Of a stretch of 64,000 nt of DNA, positions 1 through 11,115 are shown piece by piece. The stretch covers positions 62,001 through 126,000 of the forward strand of contig JANDJZ010000080.1 in the NCBI GenBank assembly GCA_027943245.1, in the 5' to 3' direction. How positions within the stretch are numbered: the first letter of the stretch is position 1; each line of letters begins with the position of its first letter. The DNA comes from Acanthamoeba sp. SK_2022b (lineage: Eukaryota > Discosea > Longamoebia > Acanthamoebidae). The translations under genes and the position numbers were made by a program. Below the pieces are notes generated by a model that made no database searches, was not told the origin of the DNA, and saw only the letters and a program-made list of their open reading frames with translations.

Positions 1-2
1 TC

Positions 3-1601
3 GGAGATCCCCCGAACATTCTCATCATCTCCAACGCCAAGATGAGGGCCTCCAAGAAGGTGGACTTTGCTACCTTCACCATTCACGTCGCTCCCGGTAT
101 GGCCACTACTCCTTTCTCCCCTCCTTCACTGCCACCGAGAAGGCGACGACTAACTTGGCGTATCCATCGGGCCTTGTTTTTCGGGCAGGCGCCGTCCTCG
201 CCCTGATCGTGACGGTCTGGTTCGTCAAATTCAAGTACGGCAAGATCCTGTCCGAGAGGTCGGCCTTCAACCCGCTCCAGCGTGAGATCGAGATCTGGAA
301 GCGGACCGCCGCCCGCATCTCGCCCGTCGAGGGTGACGAGGAGAAGAAGGTGCGCACGGCGCTGGAGGACTACGTGGAGCAGCTCAACGATAAGCTCGCC
401 CACGGCGCCGTGACCGAGAACAAGGAGATCGACATCACCGAGATGGAGGAGAAGTACAAGATCACCGACATGCCGCTCTTCATCAAGACCTGCGCTGTGT
501 TGGCCGTCGTCATCGCCCTCTTCTTCATCCACCCGTTCGTCCACGCCATCAACCTCTCCCTCCCGTGGATCGCCCTTACCGGCGCCATGGCTCTCCTGGT
601 AACGCCGCCACCGCCGCCACCGTCGTTGCTTGTTTGGTCGTGTGTCCCCCCCCCCCCCCTCCCCGTCCACTTCTAACGCTCGAGCGTCGCTTCTCCGGCA
701 GGTGCTGTCCGGCATCCACGAGATCCAGGAGATCATCGAGAAGGTTGAGATGGCCACCCTGCTCTTCTTCGCCGGTCTCTTCGTATTGATGAGGTGCGTC
801 CCCGTGCCTCGGATGGCTCATGCGCGCGGGGTTGCCAGCGCCACCTCACGTCGACTGGGGACTCACTCGCACGCACGCGCGCGTCTCGTGGCTACGCAGA
901 TGCATTGAGGAGATGGGCGTCATGCTGTACATTGCCGACTTGACCGCCGACCTGATCGCTGTCGTCCCGGAGGGTCGTCTTCGTCTGGCCGTAGCCTGCA
1001 TCATGCTCATCTGGGTGTGCGCCATCGTGTCGGCCTTCATCGACAACATTCCCTTCACCACCACCATGGTACCGCCTCTCTCTCTCTCTCCCTCCCTCTG
1101 CTCGCTTGCGCTCTCCCGAGTCGTCACTCAACCGGGCCCGCCTCGCGCGTACGCAGATCCCCATCGTCGTGAAGCTGTCGCAGTCGGGCTTGGGCCTTCC
1201 CCTTCAGCCCATTACCTGGTCGCTCGCCTTGGGCGCGTGCTTGGGCGGCAACGGAACGCTAATCGGTGGTACGTGTGCCTCCTCTCCTCTCCCCTCCCCT
1301 CCCCTCTCCGTGCTGGCGGTGTGCATAGACGAGATGGCGGCCTCACCTCTCTCTTCTTCTTATTCAGCATCGGCGAACGTGGTGGCGGCCGGTATTGCGG
1401 AGCAGCAAGGCTATCCCATCTCCTTCAACTACTTCTTCAAGGTATCGTCCGTCGTCTGTGGTCTCGTGAAATGACATTAGCGCAGCATGCTCAACTTCGT
1501 ACTTCTTCTTCTTGCAGATGGGCTTCCCGTGCATGTTGGTCTCTACGGCGGTGGCCACCGTCTACGTCCTCATCTCGCACGTCATCATTCCCTGGTACTA
1601 G
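3..1601 (+). CDS. P protein (OCA2)/ArsB-NhaD-type transporter, 3' part
   Basis: Multi-pass membrane transporter of the ion transporter superfamily that includes the mammalian P protein and bacterial ArsB/NhaD permeases. The gene enters from the left edge, so its N-terminal half is missing. About seven exons were joined: 3-97, 189-600, 702-793, 900-1068, 1157-1268, 1368-1441 and 1518-1601, all with GT-AG introns. Family hallmarks are GDPPNILIISNAK in the first exon, DNIPFTTTM, and GACLGGNGTLIGASANVV followed by AGIAEQQGYPISF. A hydrophilic loop with charged helices lies between hydrophobic segments at about 220-480. The C-terminus, ending IIPWY, is hydrophobic as expected for a last TM helix. 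The family is expected to exchange ions across an internal acidic membrane; the substrate cannot be read from sequence. Family assignment is firm. Confidence 0.88.
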
Positions 1602-2300
1602 GCGGACAAGGACAGAAGCGAAGAAAGAGGAGCGCTGCCAGCAAGCAGCAAGGAGAAGGTGGGAGGAGCGCTGTGCGGGGAGAAGCCTGCGATGCTGGAG
1701 AGTATACTTACTACAGAGCAGAGGAGAGAGCGGGAGTAGGGGTACTTTTGTGCAGATCGGGTCAAGGTCTTTTGGCTTTTTCACCGGTGTTTGTTTATAT
1801 AGCAGCCCTACAACACAGAGCTGTCCAGAGGTGTTGCTTCGTTCTCCCTCCTCAGTTCACCTTCGCTTGCGCTCTCTCTCTCTCTCTCTTTTGAACTTGC
1901 GCGTGCTCGCTCCGTTGCTCCTGTCCTGTCCGTGACTCCGCTGCCGGCTCTACGGCACTACTCAGAATCGGGAAAGGCGTATTTGAGCCACTTTGCGGGG
2001 TGTAAGGACTCCGCCGGCTGTTTTACGACGACAGAAGTGAAGTCCGTGGAGAAGTCTTTGCAGACACAGCACTTCGCGCGCCGCATCCGTTGGCCCCCGT
2101 AATTGGATTGATTGGAACCTGCCTCACAACTCTCCTCTCTGCAATTGAATCAAACGCGCAACGCTACGTGCATAGCCGCTTTTCTACTCTTCGAATCAGA
2201 TCTGCATCACACAATTGGTTCCGATTCCCCATCGCGCGGTTTAGGAATACACACGATTCGAACGTACTGAACACAAGCTTCTCCTACAATATACACAACC
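1602..2300. other. Intergenic region between the OCA2-like and OSBP genes
   Basis: About 700 bp holding the 3' flank of the transporter gene and the upstream region of the oxysterol-binding protein gene. It contains CT-rich tracts near 1870-1890 and AT-richer sequence just before the next start codon. I see no credible additional gene, and the open frames here lack gene-like composition. Confidence 0.5.
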
Positions 2301-4210
2301 ATGTCTGATATGCCTACGTACGTCCGCCAACCATTTACCGCTAGATCTCGTGTTCATGGCATTTGATCCCTGCCCTCCTTACGTAGCCCTGCCTTTAGAA
2401 AGGCCTCCTGCTTTAGTGATGCGTCTACCCAATCAAATTTCGTGAGATGCACACGTAGCGGTTGCCCCACTTTATTCGGCCCGAATATTTTTAATCGCCC
2501 GAGTTAAGCGGCTCGCCCAGATGGCCCGTGTGAGTTCTTGCCATCACAAACGATACGCTAAATCTCCTTCTTCGTTTTCATGTCCAGCTTTGAGCGTATG
2601 AGCAAGGCCGCCCCTGCTGGTGGCTACCTCTGCACGCTGTCTGAGGAGGACCTTGCCTCTCAAAGAGGGTACGCCCTTCCTTCGCGCATCTCATCTTCCC
2701 TTTTTTCTTACATCTGTAATTGGCGCTACGCAGCGTGATTTGGGATCTCGTCAAGTCTTTCGGCAAGAACCTCGTTGCCTCCAAGGAGCTCACAAGTACG
2801 CGCTACTGCCTCAATCTGATTCTACACCTGAGAGCAGGCTGCCCCTATTTTTGTATTTTTTATTATAACAATGTGGTGGCCTTGTGTTGTTGACACCTTT
2901 TCCTTGCCTCCTCCAGGCATTTCTATGCCCGTGCGCCTCTTCGAGCCTCGTTCCTATCTCGAGCGCCTCACCGATGGCTGGTGCGTTCTTTGTTGCTCTC
3001 TCCTCCTTTGCACATTGCGCTCACAGCATTGTTGTTGTTGCTGCTCAACACAGGTGGTCTGCTCCCACGTTCCTCAACAAAGCCGCCCACACATCCGACC
3101 CCGTCGAGCGCCTCAAACTTGTGATGACGTTCGCCGTGAGCGGTTTCTTCAACACGGTCGAGAACCAGAAGGGCAAGCCCTTCAACCCCGTCCTGGGCGA
3201 GACCTACCAGTCCACCTTTGAGGACGGCACCCGCATTTACGCCGAGCAGGCCTCGCATCACCCGCCCATCACCTGCTGGCAGGTGTTTGGCCCCGAGGAC
3301 TGCTACCACTTCTACGGCTTTGGCGAGTGGTCTGCATCGTTCCGTGGCAACTCAGTGAAGGGGTAAAGTGTCTGATCATCGCCTTGGACTCCTCTCTCTC
3401 TCTCTCTCTCTGTTGTATCTCACTTCCCGTGGACCTTGCCCTGCGTCACACACACAGACACCAGGCCGGGCCCAACATCATCAACTTTGCCGACGGTGGC
3501 TGCATCACATACTCCCTGCCCGCGGCTCACGTAGGAGGCATTCTCTTTGGCGAGAGGATCATCGAGTACCTGGGCACCATCGACTTCCGCGACGAACAGA
3601 ACGGGCTCGCGTACGCTCCTTCGGCACCCCCCACCCCACATCCGCTCTTCAAGTTGTGCGTCATTGATGCGTAAGCAACCACTAACTCCCTCTTCTCTCC
3701 AATCCACGTGACCGACAGTTGCGATCTGGTGATCAACCCCAACGACCAGAAGCTCTTCAGCAACTTCTTCTCTTCCAAAAAGAAGGTCCCCACCGATTAC
3801 CTGCGCGGAGAAATCGTGCGCTTCAAGAACAAGGAGGACATCAAGAAGCCCAGGGCCAAGGTCTCGGAGAACGACTACGAGGTCATCAGCAAGGTGCGTG
3901 TCCGCGCCATGTGTGGTGCGCTTTCATTCACTCACCCGATCGTTGCTTGCTCTGTCGTTGCGTGTCTCGTGGGGGGCAATGCGCAGGTCCAGGGCAGCTG
4001 GCTGTCGTGCATCGAGTTCGACGGCGAGAGGTACTGGGAGTGGAACGACTCAAAGCTCAAGATCTACACACCCATCCCGACCGACGAGCCCCTGCCGTCG
4101 GATAGTCGGTTTAGGGAGGACTGCCAGTACCTCGCCAAGGGCGACCTCGAAACGGCCGGCGAGTACGGCGCCTCTACCTCTACCCTTCTCTCCCACGAGC
4201 GCTCACCGTG

Positions 4211-4266
<56 letters not shown>

Positions 4267-4486
4267 GCGCAAGAGCAAAATTGAGCAGAAGCAGAGGAGG
4301 GAGGCTGCGCTGAGGAAGGAGGGATTTGAAATCCGGAAGAAGGAGAGCGCCAAGGGCAACAACGAGCAGAGGGAGAAGAGAATTTTGACGGTGAGCGATC
4401 TCAAGAAGCGTCTGAACGAGAACGAGGACGCCGCCGCCAAGGAGAACGGGCACTCGGAGGCGGGCAAGGGCAAGACGGCTGCCTAA
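2301..4486 (+). CDS. Oxysterol-binding protein (ORP family)
   Basis: Lipid-transfer protein of the OSBP/ORP family, which exchanges sterols or PI4P between membranes at contact sites. The start at 2301 opens a short first exon (MSDMPT) that splices to 2587. Successive exons read GVIWDLVKSFGKNLV, SISMPVRLFEPRSYLERL, the family fingerprint EQASHHPPITCW, NFADGGCITYSLP, and a lysine/glutamate-rich C-terminal helix ending GKGKTAA. No PH domain or ankyrin repeats are seen, so it is a short, lipid-binding-domain-only member like yeast Osh4. The intron before the last exon carries a long GT dinucleotide tract at about 4210-4264. At least seven introns, all GT-AG. The family call is firm; the ligand is unknown. 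Confidence 0.92.
4210..4264. repeat. (GT)n microsatellite inside an OSBP intron
   Basis: About 27 uninterrupted TG units follow shortly after the 5' splice site of the last intron of the oxysterol-binding protein gene. The tract ends directly before the 3' splice AG at about 4266, so it makes up most of the intron. Confidence 0.9.
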
Positions 4487-4771
4487 ACCGTATACCACCA
4501 CTACCCCCCTCTACTTGACATCTCTACTCTACCTCAGTAACTCTTACGCTGCTGCAAGCACCCGACGAAACCAACCAACCAACGAACAACCAACCAGCGA
4601 ACACCCAAACATGAATGAACAAACGAACGAACGGAAGAAGGCACACCGCGAATTGAACCCTTCAGGGGCTATTCACGTTTTTTATAAAAAGCCCAGCATC
4701 TCTGTCAGACTATGACTTGATGCAAAACAAACGCGACAGCACCCCCCCCCCCATATTCAATTTGTGAGGAG

Positions 4772-5110
4772 GAGTAGCCTCTTACGGGGCAATCGCTCCG
4801 CAATTCCCTACAGGGAAACCTTATTCCCGTCTGCCCACCTTCCCGCCAAAATCTAAGCCCACATTCCTGTCTTAATAGTGAAATTCCACCCCCATTCTTG
4901 TGTAAATTGGCAAATTCCACCCTAGACCTGAACACCATTGGAAGACCGGTTGCCTCTTTCCAGGCAATCGCTCTCGCAATTCCCCACAGGGAAACCTTTT
5001 ATACACATGCTGTAATCGCGCCACATAATGTCCCAAAAAAACCCGGATTACTGCACATTCCTATCTAAATTGTAAAATTCCACCCCCAATGATGGTTTGG
5101 CGTAAATATG
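4772..5110. repeat. Diverged tandem duplication, unit about 0.18 kb
   Basis: Two imperfect direct copies lie at about 4772-4912 and 4949-5110. Both begin GCCTCTT followed by GGCAATCGCTC and CGCAATTCCC.ACAGGGAAACCTT. Later both carry CACATTCCT.TCT, then AAATTCCACCCCCA, then a GTAAAT.TGG block. Offsets are 176 bp at the start and 194 bp at the end, so the copies differ by indels. The block is AT-richer than the flanking genes and no function is visible. Confidence 0.75.
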
Positions 5111-6392
5111 GAAACAGCCAGAACACAGAGATCCACTCCAGATCCAACAATCACTTCTGCTCCTACAGTATCTGCATCATCTCTGCTCATTCACCATCCC
5201 AATGTGCACAGTTTCCCACACATTCACAGCCCCAGGAAGATGAGAAGCAATAGGGCTTGTGTGGAAGTTTTGTTCAATTATGGAGGTGATGAACCTGATG
5301 GTTTTCTGAGTTCCTTTGCCGCAGACTTCCTCATACATGCCCTCGAGCGGGGGTAACCCTCCCTCCCCGCGGTGGGCATCTCTCGTCTTCGCCAGTGTAT
5401 ATACACTGCCAGCGCGGCGCGTGCCCCCCACCCACCAACAGGGTGTTGGTGGCCACATGGCTCCGGCGCTGGTCATGCGGGCCGTGGCCGCCGAATACGA
5501 GGCCCACGCCCGGTGGGCAGAGAGCGTGCAGAGGGGCGACACCACCGGCACGCCCCCCCCCAATGACACTTGTCCCGTTGCCCCCCCCCCAACACCTCCT
5601 CCCGACCAATCCCGGCTGACGTCGGCGGGAATGGTGGTCGGCCGTGCAGCGACCAAGCCACGCTACGCCGACGTGTGGGAACGGCTGAGGCGGCTGGCTG
5701 AGTTTGACAGCTTCGTATTGGCCGGGCTGGCGGTGACCAATCCCGCTAGGCACGTGGGCTACCCGATCGAATACGTCCACTCCAAGGCACGCCATCTTGC
5801 CTGTCCCGCCGCCTCGTCTTGTGTGGAGAGAAGCCCCCGCCTCTGCACCGATCAACACTTCATGTGCATCCAAGATATAAAGCTCCCCCCTCTATCGCGC
5901 AGTTGGCCATCGTCGACGGGGAGTGGTTCACGGGCGGGAGCCAACTTGGTGGACCTCTCCATTCAGACCACACCGAGCTCAACATCTCCGTGTGGGACCG
6001 GCCCACCGCCATTCGCCTTCTCGCCGACCTCGCCCACCAGCACTCGGGCGGTAACCTCCCCTCCACCCAATCATTCATTCTCTCTCGCATCCCTTCTCGT
6101 TTCGTGACCATGACTTGTGATGGTGGGACCTCTCCCGACACTTCAAGTCGACACCGACGGGATGACCGACGTGGAGATGGTGGCGGCGCTACAGCGCGTG
6201 GCCACGTCCAACGGCCAGGCGTTCCGCAACAGTGCGTCTCTCTCTCCCTCCAAAGCTGTCTTGCGATCGCCCGCAGGCCGTTCGTTTTTGCCAACGCGAG
6301 CGTGTACGTACACCATCGCAGGGAAACCGCTGCAGGGCCGTGCCTTTGATCTCGACCCGATCACCTACGGCTCGCAGCTCAAGCACTACTAG
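5108..6392 (+). CDS. Phospholipase D-like protein with one HKD motif
   Basis: Member of the PLD superfamily (phosphodiesterases acting on phospholipids or nucleic acids). The clear part starts near 5660 with YADVWERLRRLAEFDSFVLAG and PIEYVHSK. It continues after an intron as LAIVDGEWFTGGSQL, giving the catalytic motif H-S-K-x4-D followed by GGS. Downstream exons give TELNISVWDRPTAIRLLADL and VDTDGMTDVEMVAALQRVA, then GRAFDLDPITYG and stop at 6392. The HKD-splitting intron starts with GC (after AAG at about 5787) and ends GCGCAG at 5900, a GC-AG intron. The 5' end is uncertain: the ATG at 5108 opens an AT-richer exon (FNYGGDEPDGFLSSFAADFL), and frames between 5340 and 5650 are hard to join. 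No second HKD motif was found, so the gene may be truncated or partly decayed. Confidence 0.6.
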
Positions 6393-6539
6393 AGCGACCA
6401 CTGTTGGAGCTGAGCGAAACACACGGGCGCATTCACGGTTAGATGTAGTAGTACATGCATTGTACATGCGGACAGGGAGAAGCCCCGGCCCTTCTTACCT
6501 CTGCGACTCTTTTTCTTCTCCATGTCCCTGGCCCGCCTG

Positions 6540-6997
6540 CAGGTGATGTTCAATATCGTTCTTATTCGTGGAGCCACCAACGGCGAGCCCGAGGAACTGG
6601 ACGAAGGAGTTCCAGGAGATACTGCTTCGGCCGGTCCTCAAGTGAGACACCGAGTTGCAGAAGCTGTGCGACGAGTGGCCACAGCCAAGCAGTTTGGCGA
6701 GGTGATCATCCGCGAGCTAATCTGCCCTACCACCAAAGACCATCAAGCCGTTGCGAGGCAAGGGCCTGGCCGGCGGGCAAAAGTACCAGCTGGCCAACAT
6801 CTTCAACAAGGACGGCATGATCCTCTCGTTTCCGCTTCTGGCCCATGATCGACTGGCGAGGCTATGGGCTCAACGCCACGTCAGCGCTGCCTATCTCCGA
6901 GGACACCATCGTCTACGCCGTGCTCCGCGCCCAGCAGGGCAGCGTGGCCCTGGCCGAGGTCGACCGGCTGTTTGGCGAGGCCTACGACAAGCTGTAG
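6540..6997 (+). pseudogene. Decayed coding stretch of unknown family
   Basis: Gene-like peptide segments occur in different frames without splice sites that would connect them. Examples are NWTKEFQEILLRPVLK (ending in a stop), KGLAGGQKYQLANIFNKDG in another frame, and MIDWRGYGLNATSALPISED continuing to GEAYDKL and a stop at 6995-6997. The composition is GC-rich and codon-like, unlike the region just downstream. I do not recognise the family. A real gene with unusual splicing is the alternative. Confidence 0.35.
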
Positions 6998-6999
6998 GT

Positions 7000-8349
7000 G
7001 TGCCTCCGATTGGGCTCGAACGAACACAAGGCGACGCCCTGTGCGAGCCCGCCACCGCCCCGCTGTCCCTGCTCCCCGGCGTGTTTACGCCACCCGTACA
7101 GCTCCTCGGGACGGCTACAACCTGGCCTGCTTTTCACGACTTTCGAGTTACCTGCGCGGTATTGTGGTGCGTTTACTATTTTACTATTTTGCGTTTTCCA
7201 TTTTACTATTATAGATATAAAACGTCGTTTCGTTTCGTTTCGTTTCGTTTCGTTTCGTTTCGTTTGTGGTGTGGAGACCTTTCGAGCAAGCATGGCGCCA
7301 ACCCTCTGCTGACGTCATACATCCCACACTCTGGGTCGACTGACCATTCTGGACCTTTAAATAGGGGCCGATCAGTTATTATGTACAAGAACCAAGGGAC
7401 GGCTCGTGTGCAGCCTTGGGATGTGCAAGTGGTTGGGGAGAAAACCCACTCAAGGCTGCTTGTGCATTCCAGGGCCTCATCGAAGCAGCTCTGGAGCTTA
7501 CTGACATGTTGGTCCAAGGTTGAGGTCACAGAACGACCTCTCCCACAACATCAACTTCAAAGGTCCAAGGTGAAGCCCGCCTCAGGGGAGAGGCTGAGGA
7601 ACCAAGGACTGGAGAAGAGATGGAGTGGGTTGTGGAGGGGAAGATCCTCCTCAGCCTCAACATGAAGGGACGCCCAGGGTTGGCGAGATGAGACCGCCTT
7701 GGTTCGAACGTTTTGCATTGGCTCACGGTCAACCAGCTACGCACGCTACCCCATAAACTTGACCCACTGTTTTGATCGTTACATTGTCGTTCTTTCAAGT
7801 AGCAATAATACGGCTGACAAGCTGAGATAGAACAGCCTCCACTTGAACCGGTCCGGCTCAGCTCTTCATCATGATCCAGGCGCCACGTGTCTGCGCCAGT
7901 AAGGAAGGTGGGGCAGAAACCTAAAATAGGCCTCCTGCCTCGAGCCCGACCAAGTTTGGTGAAAAAAAGTCGATAAGCGCACACGCAAGTTTGGTGTTCA
8001 CCCCATTTTCGTTGTCCCTCTGTTCCAACGATCGCGCATCACAAGCTCATCAAAGCTGCTGGGAACCCACTTGTCGGCTGGGGAGCCTAAAACGGGAGGT
8101 GCGTAGACGAGTTCCAAACGAATAGACCTGCTTGCCTTCGTGCGTTCGGTTCTTCTGAGGCATGAAGAGCAAGTCGTTGTCCCACGGGCCACCACCTCCC
8201 GGCTCCTTGCTCTTTAGCCCGTTCACCAGCCAGTTGTATACAAGCGATGTTCATGACTCCTTCTTAACTGACCAGTCTAAGGCAAACTAAGGTTCTTCGG
8301 TAACGATTTCCTTGCGATGGAAGAGAGTTCACGGTGACGTGGGACAGCC
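7000..8349. other. Gene-poor interval
   Basis: About 1.3 kb between the decayed frame and the alcohol dehydrogenase stop codon. Open frames on both strands are short or of non-coding composition, and none shows a recognisable domain. A TTTAAATAGG TATA-like string lies near 7357. It may hold relics of a mobile element or a gene I cannot recognise. Confidence 0.4.
7224..7266. repeat. (TTTCG)n pentanucleotide repeat
   Basis: About eight consecutive TTTCG units interrupt an AT-rich stretch at about 7160-7220. No gene crosses it. Confidence 0.9.
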
Positions 8350-10252
8350 TCATGGGTGGTGGAGGGTTGAAGAGGGGAGCAGCAGAGCGCGCCCTCGGAT
8401 CTGGCCGTGCCTGAGCGCGGTGAGGGCCGCCGTCGCTTGGCCCAGGCCGTGGTAGCGTTCCCCCACAACCGACAACAGGTTAACCTTGGCCTGTCGGCGA
8501 CAGCAAAAAGGTCACACACACAGCCTCAATGTATACAACCTCTGCGTGCATTGCGGCGAGGCGAACCTTGTCGATGACGCCCACCAACTCCTCCAAGTCT
8601 GCATAGTTGCCAGTGTGTATGCCTGGAGTAAAGGCTTGGCTTCAGCGCATGTACGCATACACGCAGCGCACGGTGAGGCGTGGTCAGGGGTAGCCGCACC
8701 TTTGATGGTGAAGGCACGTAATGGCACGAGCGGGATGGGCAATCGGGCCTCACCGCCAAAGAGGCCGACGAGCAGCAGCCGGCCGTGTTTGCGCAACAGC
8801 GCCATCGCCACCGACATTGTGTCTGGGCTCCCTACAAAGTCTGCGAGCGCATACAAAGTGAGTTGTGTGTGCGACGCACGCGCACACGCGCACGCACCCA
8901 TTCAGCTTACCTATCACGCACTCGGCTCCGTGTCCGCCGGTGATGTTGTAGATCTCCGCCTTTATGTCGACCACTCGCTGCATGACGCGGCCACGGGAGT
9001 CAGCGTGTACACGCGCAGTACCAAGGCTCCGGGGAAGGGAGCCTTCACACGTACCAGCGTGTTGAACGTGTAGTGGGCGCCTTCGACGCGGGCCATGTTG
9101 AGCTTGGTGTCGTCGATGTCGAGGCAGATAATTGTCGACAGCAGGCGCGCGCGGGCCAGCTTGAGGGCCATCAGCCCCACACCGCCCATTCCTGCGCGCA
9201 ACAAGAGCATGGACGCGGCAGAGTTGAGCAGCGTCGACAACCAGCCGGAAACGCGCACAAAACGCGCGCGAGGGAACGGCTGAGTAGCTACGGAGCTGTA
9301 CCGATGATGACCAGGAAATCGTTGGGGCCGGTCTTGGTCTTCTTGATGGCCGAGTAGGCCGTCAGCCCCGAGCACGGCAACAGGCAGGCCGTCTCCAGGT
9401 CCATCCCGCTCGGCAGCGGAACGACGTATCTGCTCAGCCCACGAGATCGGAACGTAAGCGCACTTTGTCTACGCACGGACGCACGCAACACGCATGTGCG
9501 CACACATAAGACTGGTGCTCACCGCTCGTGCGGTACCATCACGGATTCGGCATAGCCACCGCCGAGAGAAAAGCCGATCTCCCGCGTGGCACCTGGGGCC
9601 AAGGGAGCGCAGGCGTGGGCCAACGAGGGAGCATGCGCGGGTGAATGGGCGGGAGTGGGGGGGGGGTGGGTGGGTGGAGGGAGCCACGCGAACCATCGCA
9701 AAAGTTGTCGTCGCCCTGCTTGCAGCGGGAGCACTGGCCACAGCCGATCCATGGGAAGATGACCACACGAGTCCCGACCCTGAGCGTCTCCACCTCCTTG
9801 CCCACGGCTTGCACGGTGCCTGGCGCGAGAGCATCACGGAACGTAATGACCGGTGGGCGAGCGCCCAACGCAGTGGCCTCGCCCACTCCGCCCACTGAAT
9901 ACGGACACACCCACGCAGCGACTAACCTGAGACCTCGTGCCCTGGGGTGAGAGGGAAGGGCAGTCCGCGGGCCGAGAATCGCCAGAGACCCTTCTCGCCG
10001 CCCAAGTCGTAGCCGTCGTCCCACAGGTGCACATCTGGCGATGCGCGTCGCTCGTCGCGCGTTGTCAGTTGAACGCAGTTGCAGTCGGGTGAACGGCTGC
10101 ACGCGTGGCCTTCAAGAAGGTAAGCGCTCACCGGTGTGGCAGATGCCGGCAGCGGCCACCTTGACCAAGACCTGGTGCCCGCGCACGCTCGGTAGGTCCA
10201 CCTCGCTCACGTGCAAAGGCTCGTTGGGCTGCACGATCTGTGCGCAGCGCAT
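8350..10252 (-). CDS. Zinc-dependent alcohol dehydrogenase (MDR family)
   Basis: Medium-chain NAD(P)-dependent alcohol dehydrogenase assembled from ten exons: 10252-10132, 10034-9927, 9894-9694, 9592-9521, 9429-9302, 9191-9055, 8977-8911, 8840-8700, 8622-8540 and 8490-8350. The start MRCAQIVQPNEPLHV fits the usual N-terminus. Catalytic zinc ligands are in GICHTDVHLW and PLTPGHEVS. The structural-zinc lobe reads IGCGQCSRCKQGDDNFCD. The Rossmann glycine motif is GMGGVGLMALKLA, followed by LDIDDTKL. The C-terminus (GNYADLEELVGVIDK, then AALTALRHGQIRGRALL) is typical. All junctions keep phase with GT-AG sites. The substrate is unknown. A possible in-frame splice from the upstream zinc-finger exons is described under findings. 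Confidence 0.92.
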
Positions 10253-10309
10253 CTTCTTGCAGCTCTGTGGTGCGTGCGGCCAGCGTGAATGCCCGCGGGC
10301 GTCGGAGCG

Positions 10310-10973
10310 TCAGCAATTGGACTGCTTCTGCCATTGGCACCATGGCCGGGGCGGTACCCTCGGCGTTGCTGTTGGCCTGCGCGGCTGCGCCTTGCCCCTT
10401 GGCCGGTTGGGTGGCGGGTGGTTGTGTTCGGCCACCTCGATGTGCGGCTCGCTCAGCTCCTTCTGCTGGTCTATGTCGATGTAGTACCTGGCCACAGATA
10501 TAACGCAGATATAATGCAGCTCAGGCTCCTTCGGGACAGGGAGTGGTGCGGCGCACTACACGTACCGTGCCCCGCAGCCGGTGATCTTCTGCTGGTTGCA
10601 GTTGTGGTACTGGCGCTGCACGCCAGAGGACAGCGACTTGGCGCCGCCTCGCTTGTGCCACCGCCAGATGGAGAGCAGGTTCTCGGGCGTGGTGCTGTAC
10701 GCGGTGCCTGCAACGAGTGATAGGTCCCCACCGGCTCCCATGACCGAGAGCTCCTCGTCCAATCTTCTCTTCTTTGCTACGGATCCTTCTTCTTCCCCGT
10801 CATCTCTAGGAAACGGAAACAAAAACAATTTGTTGTCTTTGGCTTGAATTGAACAAGAAAAGGACGCACTCTTCCGGGAGATGTCCTCGCTGTTCTTTGT
10901 CCTCGTCGTCGGTGCCTTCCTGCTGGTGCTGTACTGCGAGCAGCTGTGCCACGACCTCTTCGGGCAACTCCAT
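10310..10973 (-). CDS. WRKY/FLYWCH-like zinc-finger protein
   Basis: Small predicted DNA-binding protein. Central exons read ENLLSIWRWHKRGGAKSLSS, then QRQYHNCNQQKITGCGAR, and after an intron (about 10495-10556) YYIDIDQQKELSEPHIEVAEHNH. The order (aromatic/basic strand, C-x7-C, then H-x-H) matches the WRKY-GCM1/FLYWCH zinc-finger fold, in which the WRKYGQK strand would correspond to WRWHKRG. A basic/acidic stretch with KKRR sits upstream (about 10750-10800), possibly a nuclear signal. The first exon and start are unresolved: an ATG at 10973 reads MELPEEVVAQLLAVQHQQ, but I could not phase it cleanly with the next exon. The reading frame stops at 10310, only 57 bp before the dehydrogenase start. 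Confidence 0.5.
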
Positions 10974-11115
10974 CTTCTCGCTCTCCCCCCGAGACCCGCC
11001 CCCAACTTTCGCCTTTCGCCCGCTGTGCTCTTAAGAAATTATGGAAATAGAATTTTTCGATTAACTTGGGGCGAACGAAGGTTCCGCTCCATCATCCTTT
11101 GCATGCCAGGGGCGA

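Noticed and set aside
4064..4501. Protein-coding frame spanning (TH)n on the minus strand
   Set aside because: It is the translation of the GT microsatellite and flanking introns and exons of the oxysterol-binding protein gene.
9519..9950. Long plus-strand frames opposite the alcohol dehydrogenase exons
   Set aside because: They are antisense shadows of GC-rich coding sequence. The minus strand gives a complete, phased family-matching protein.
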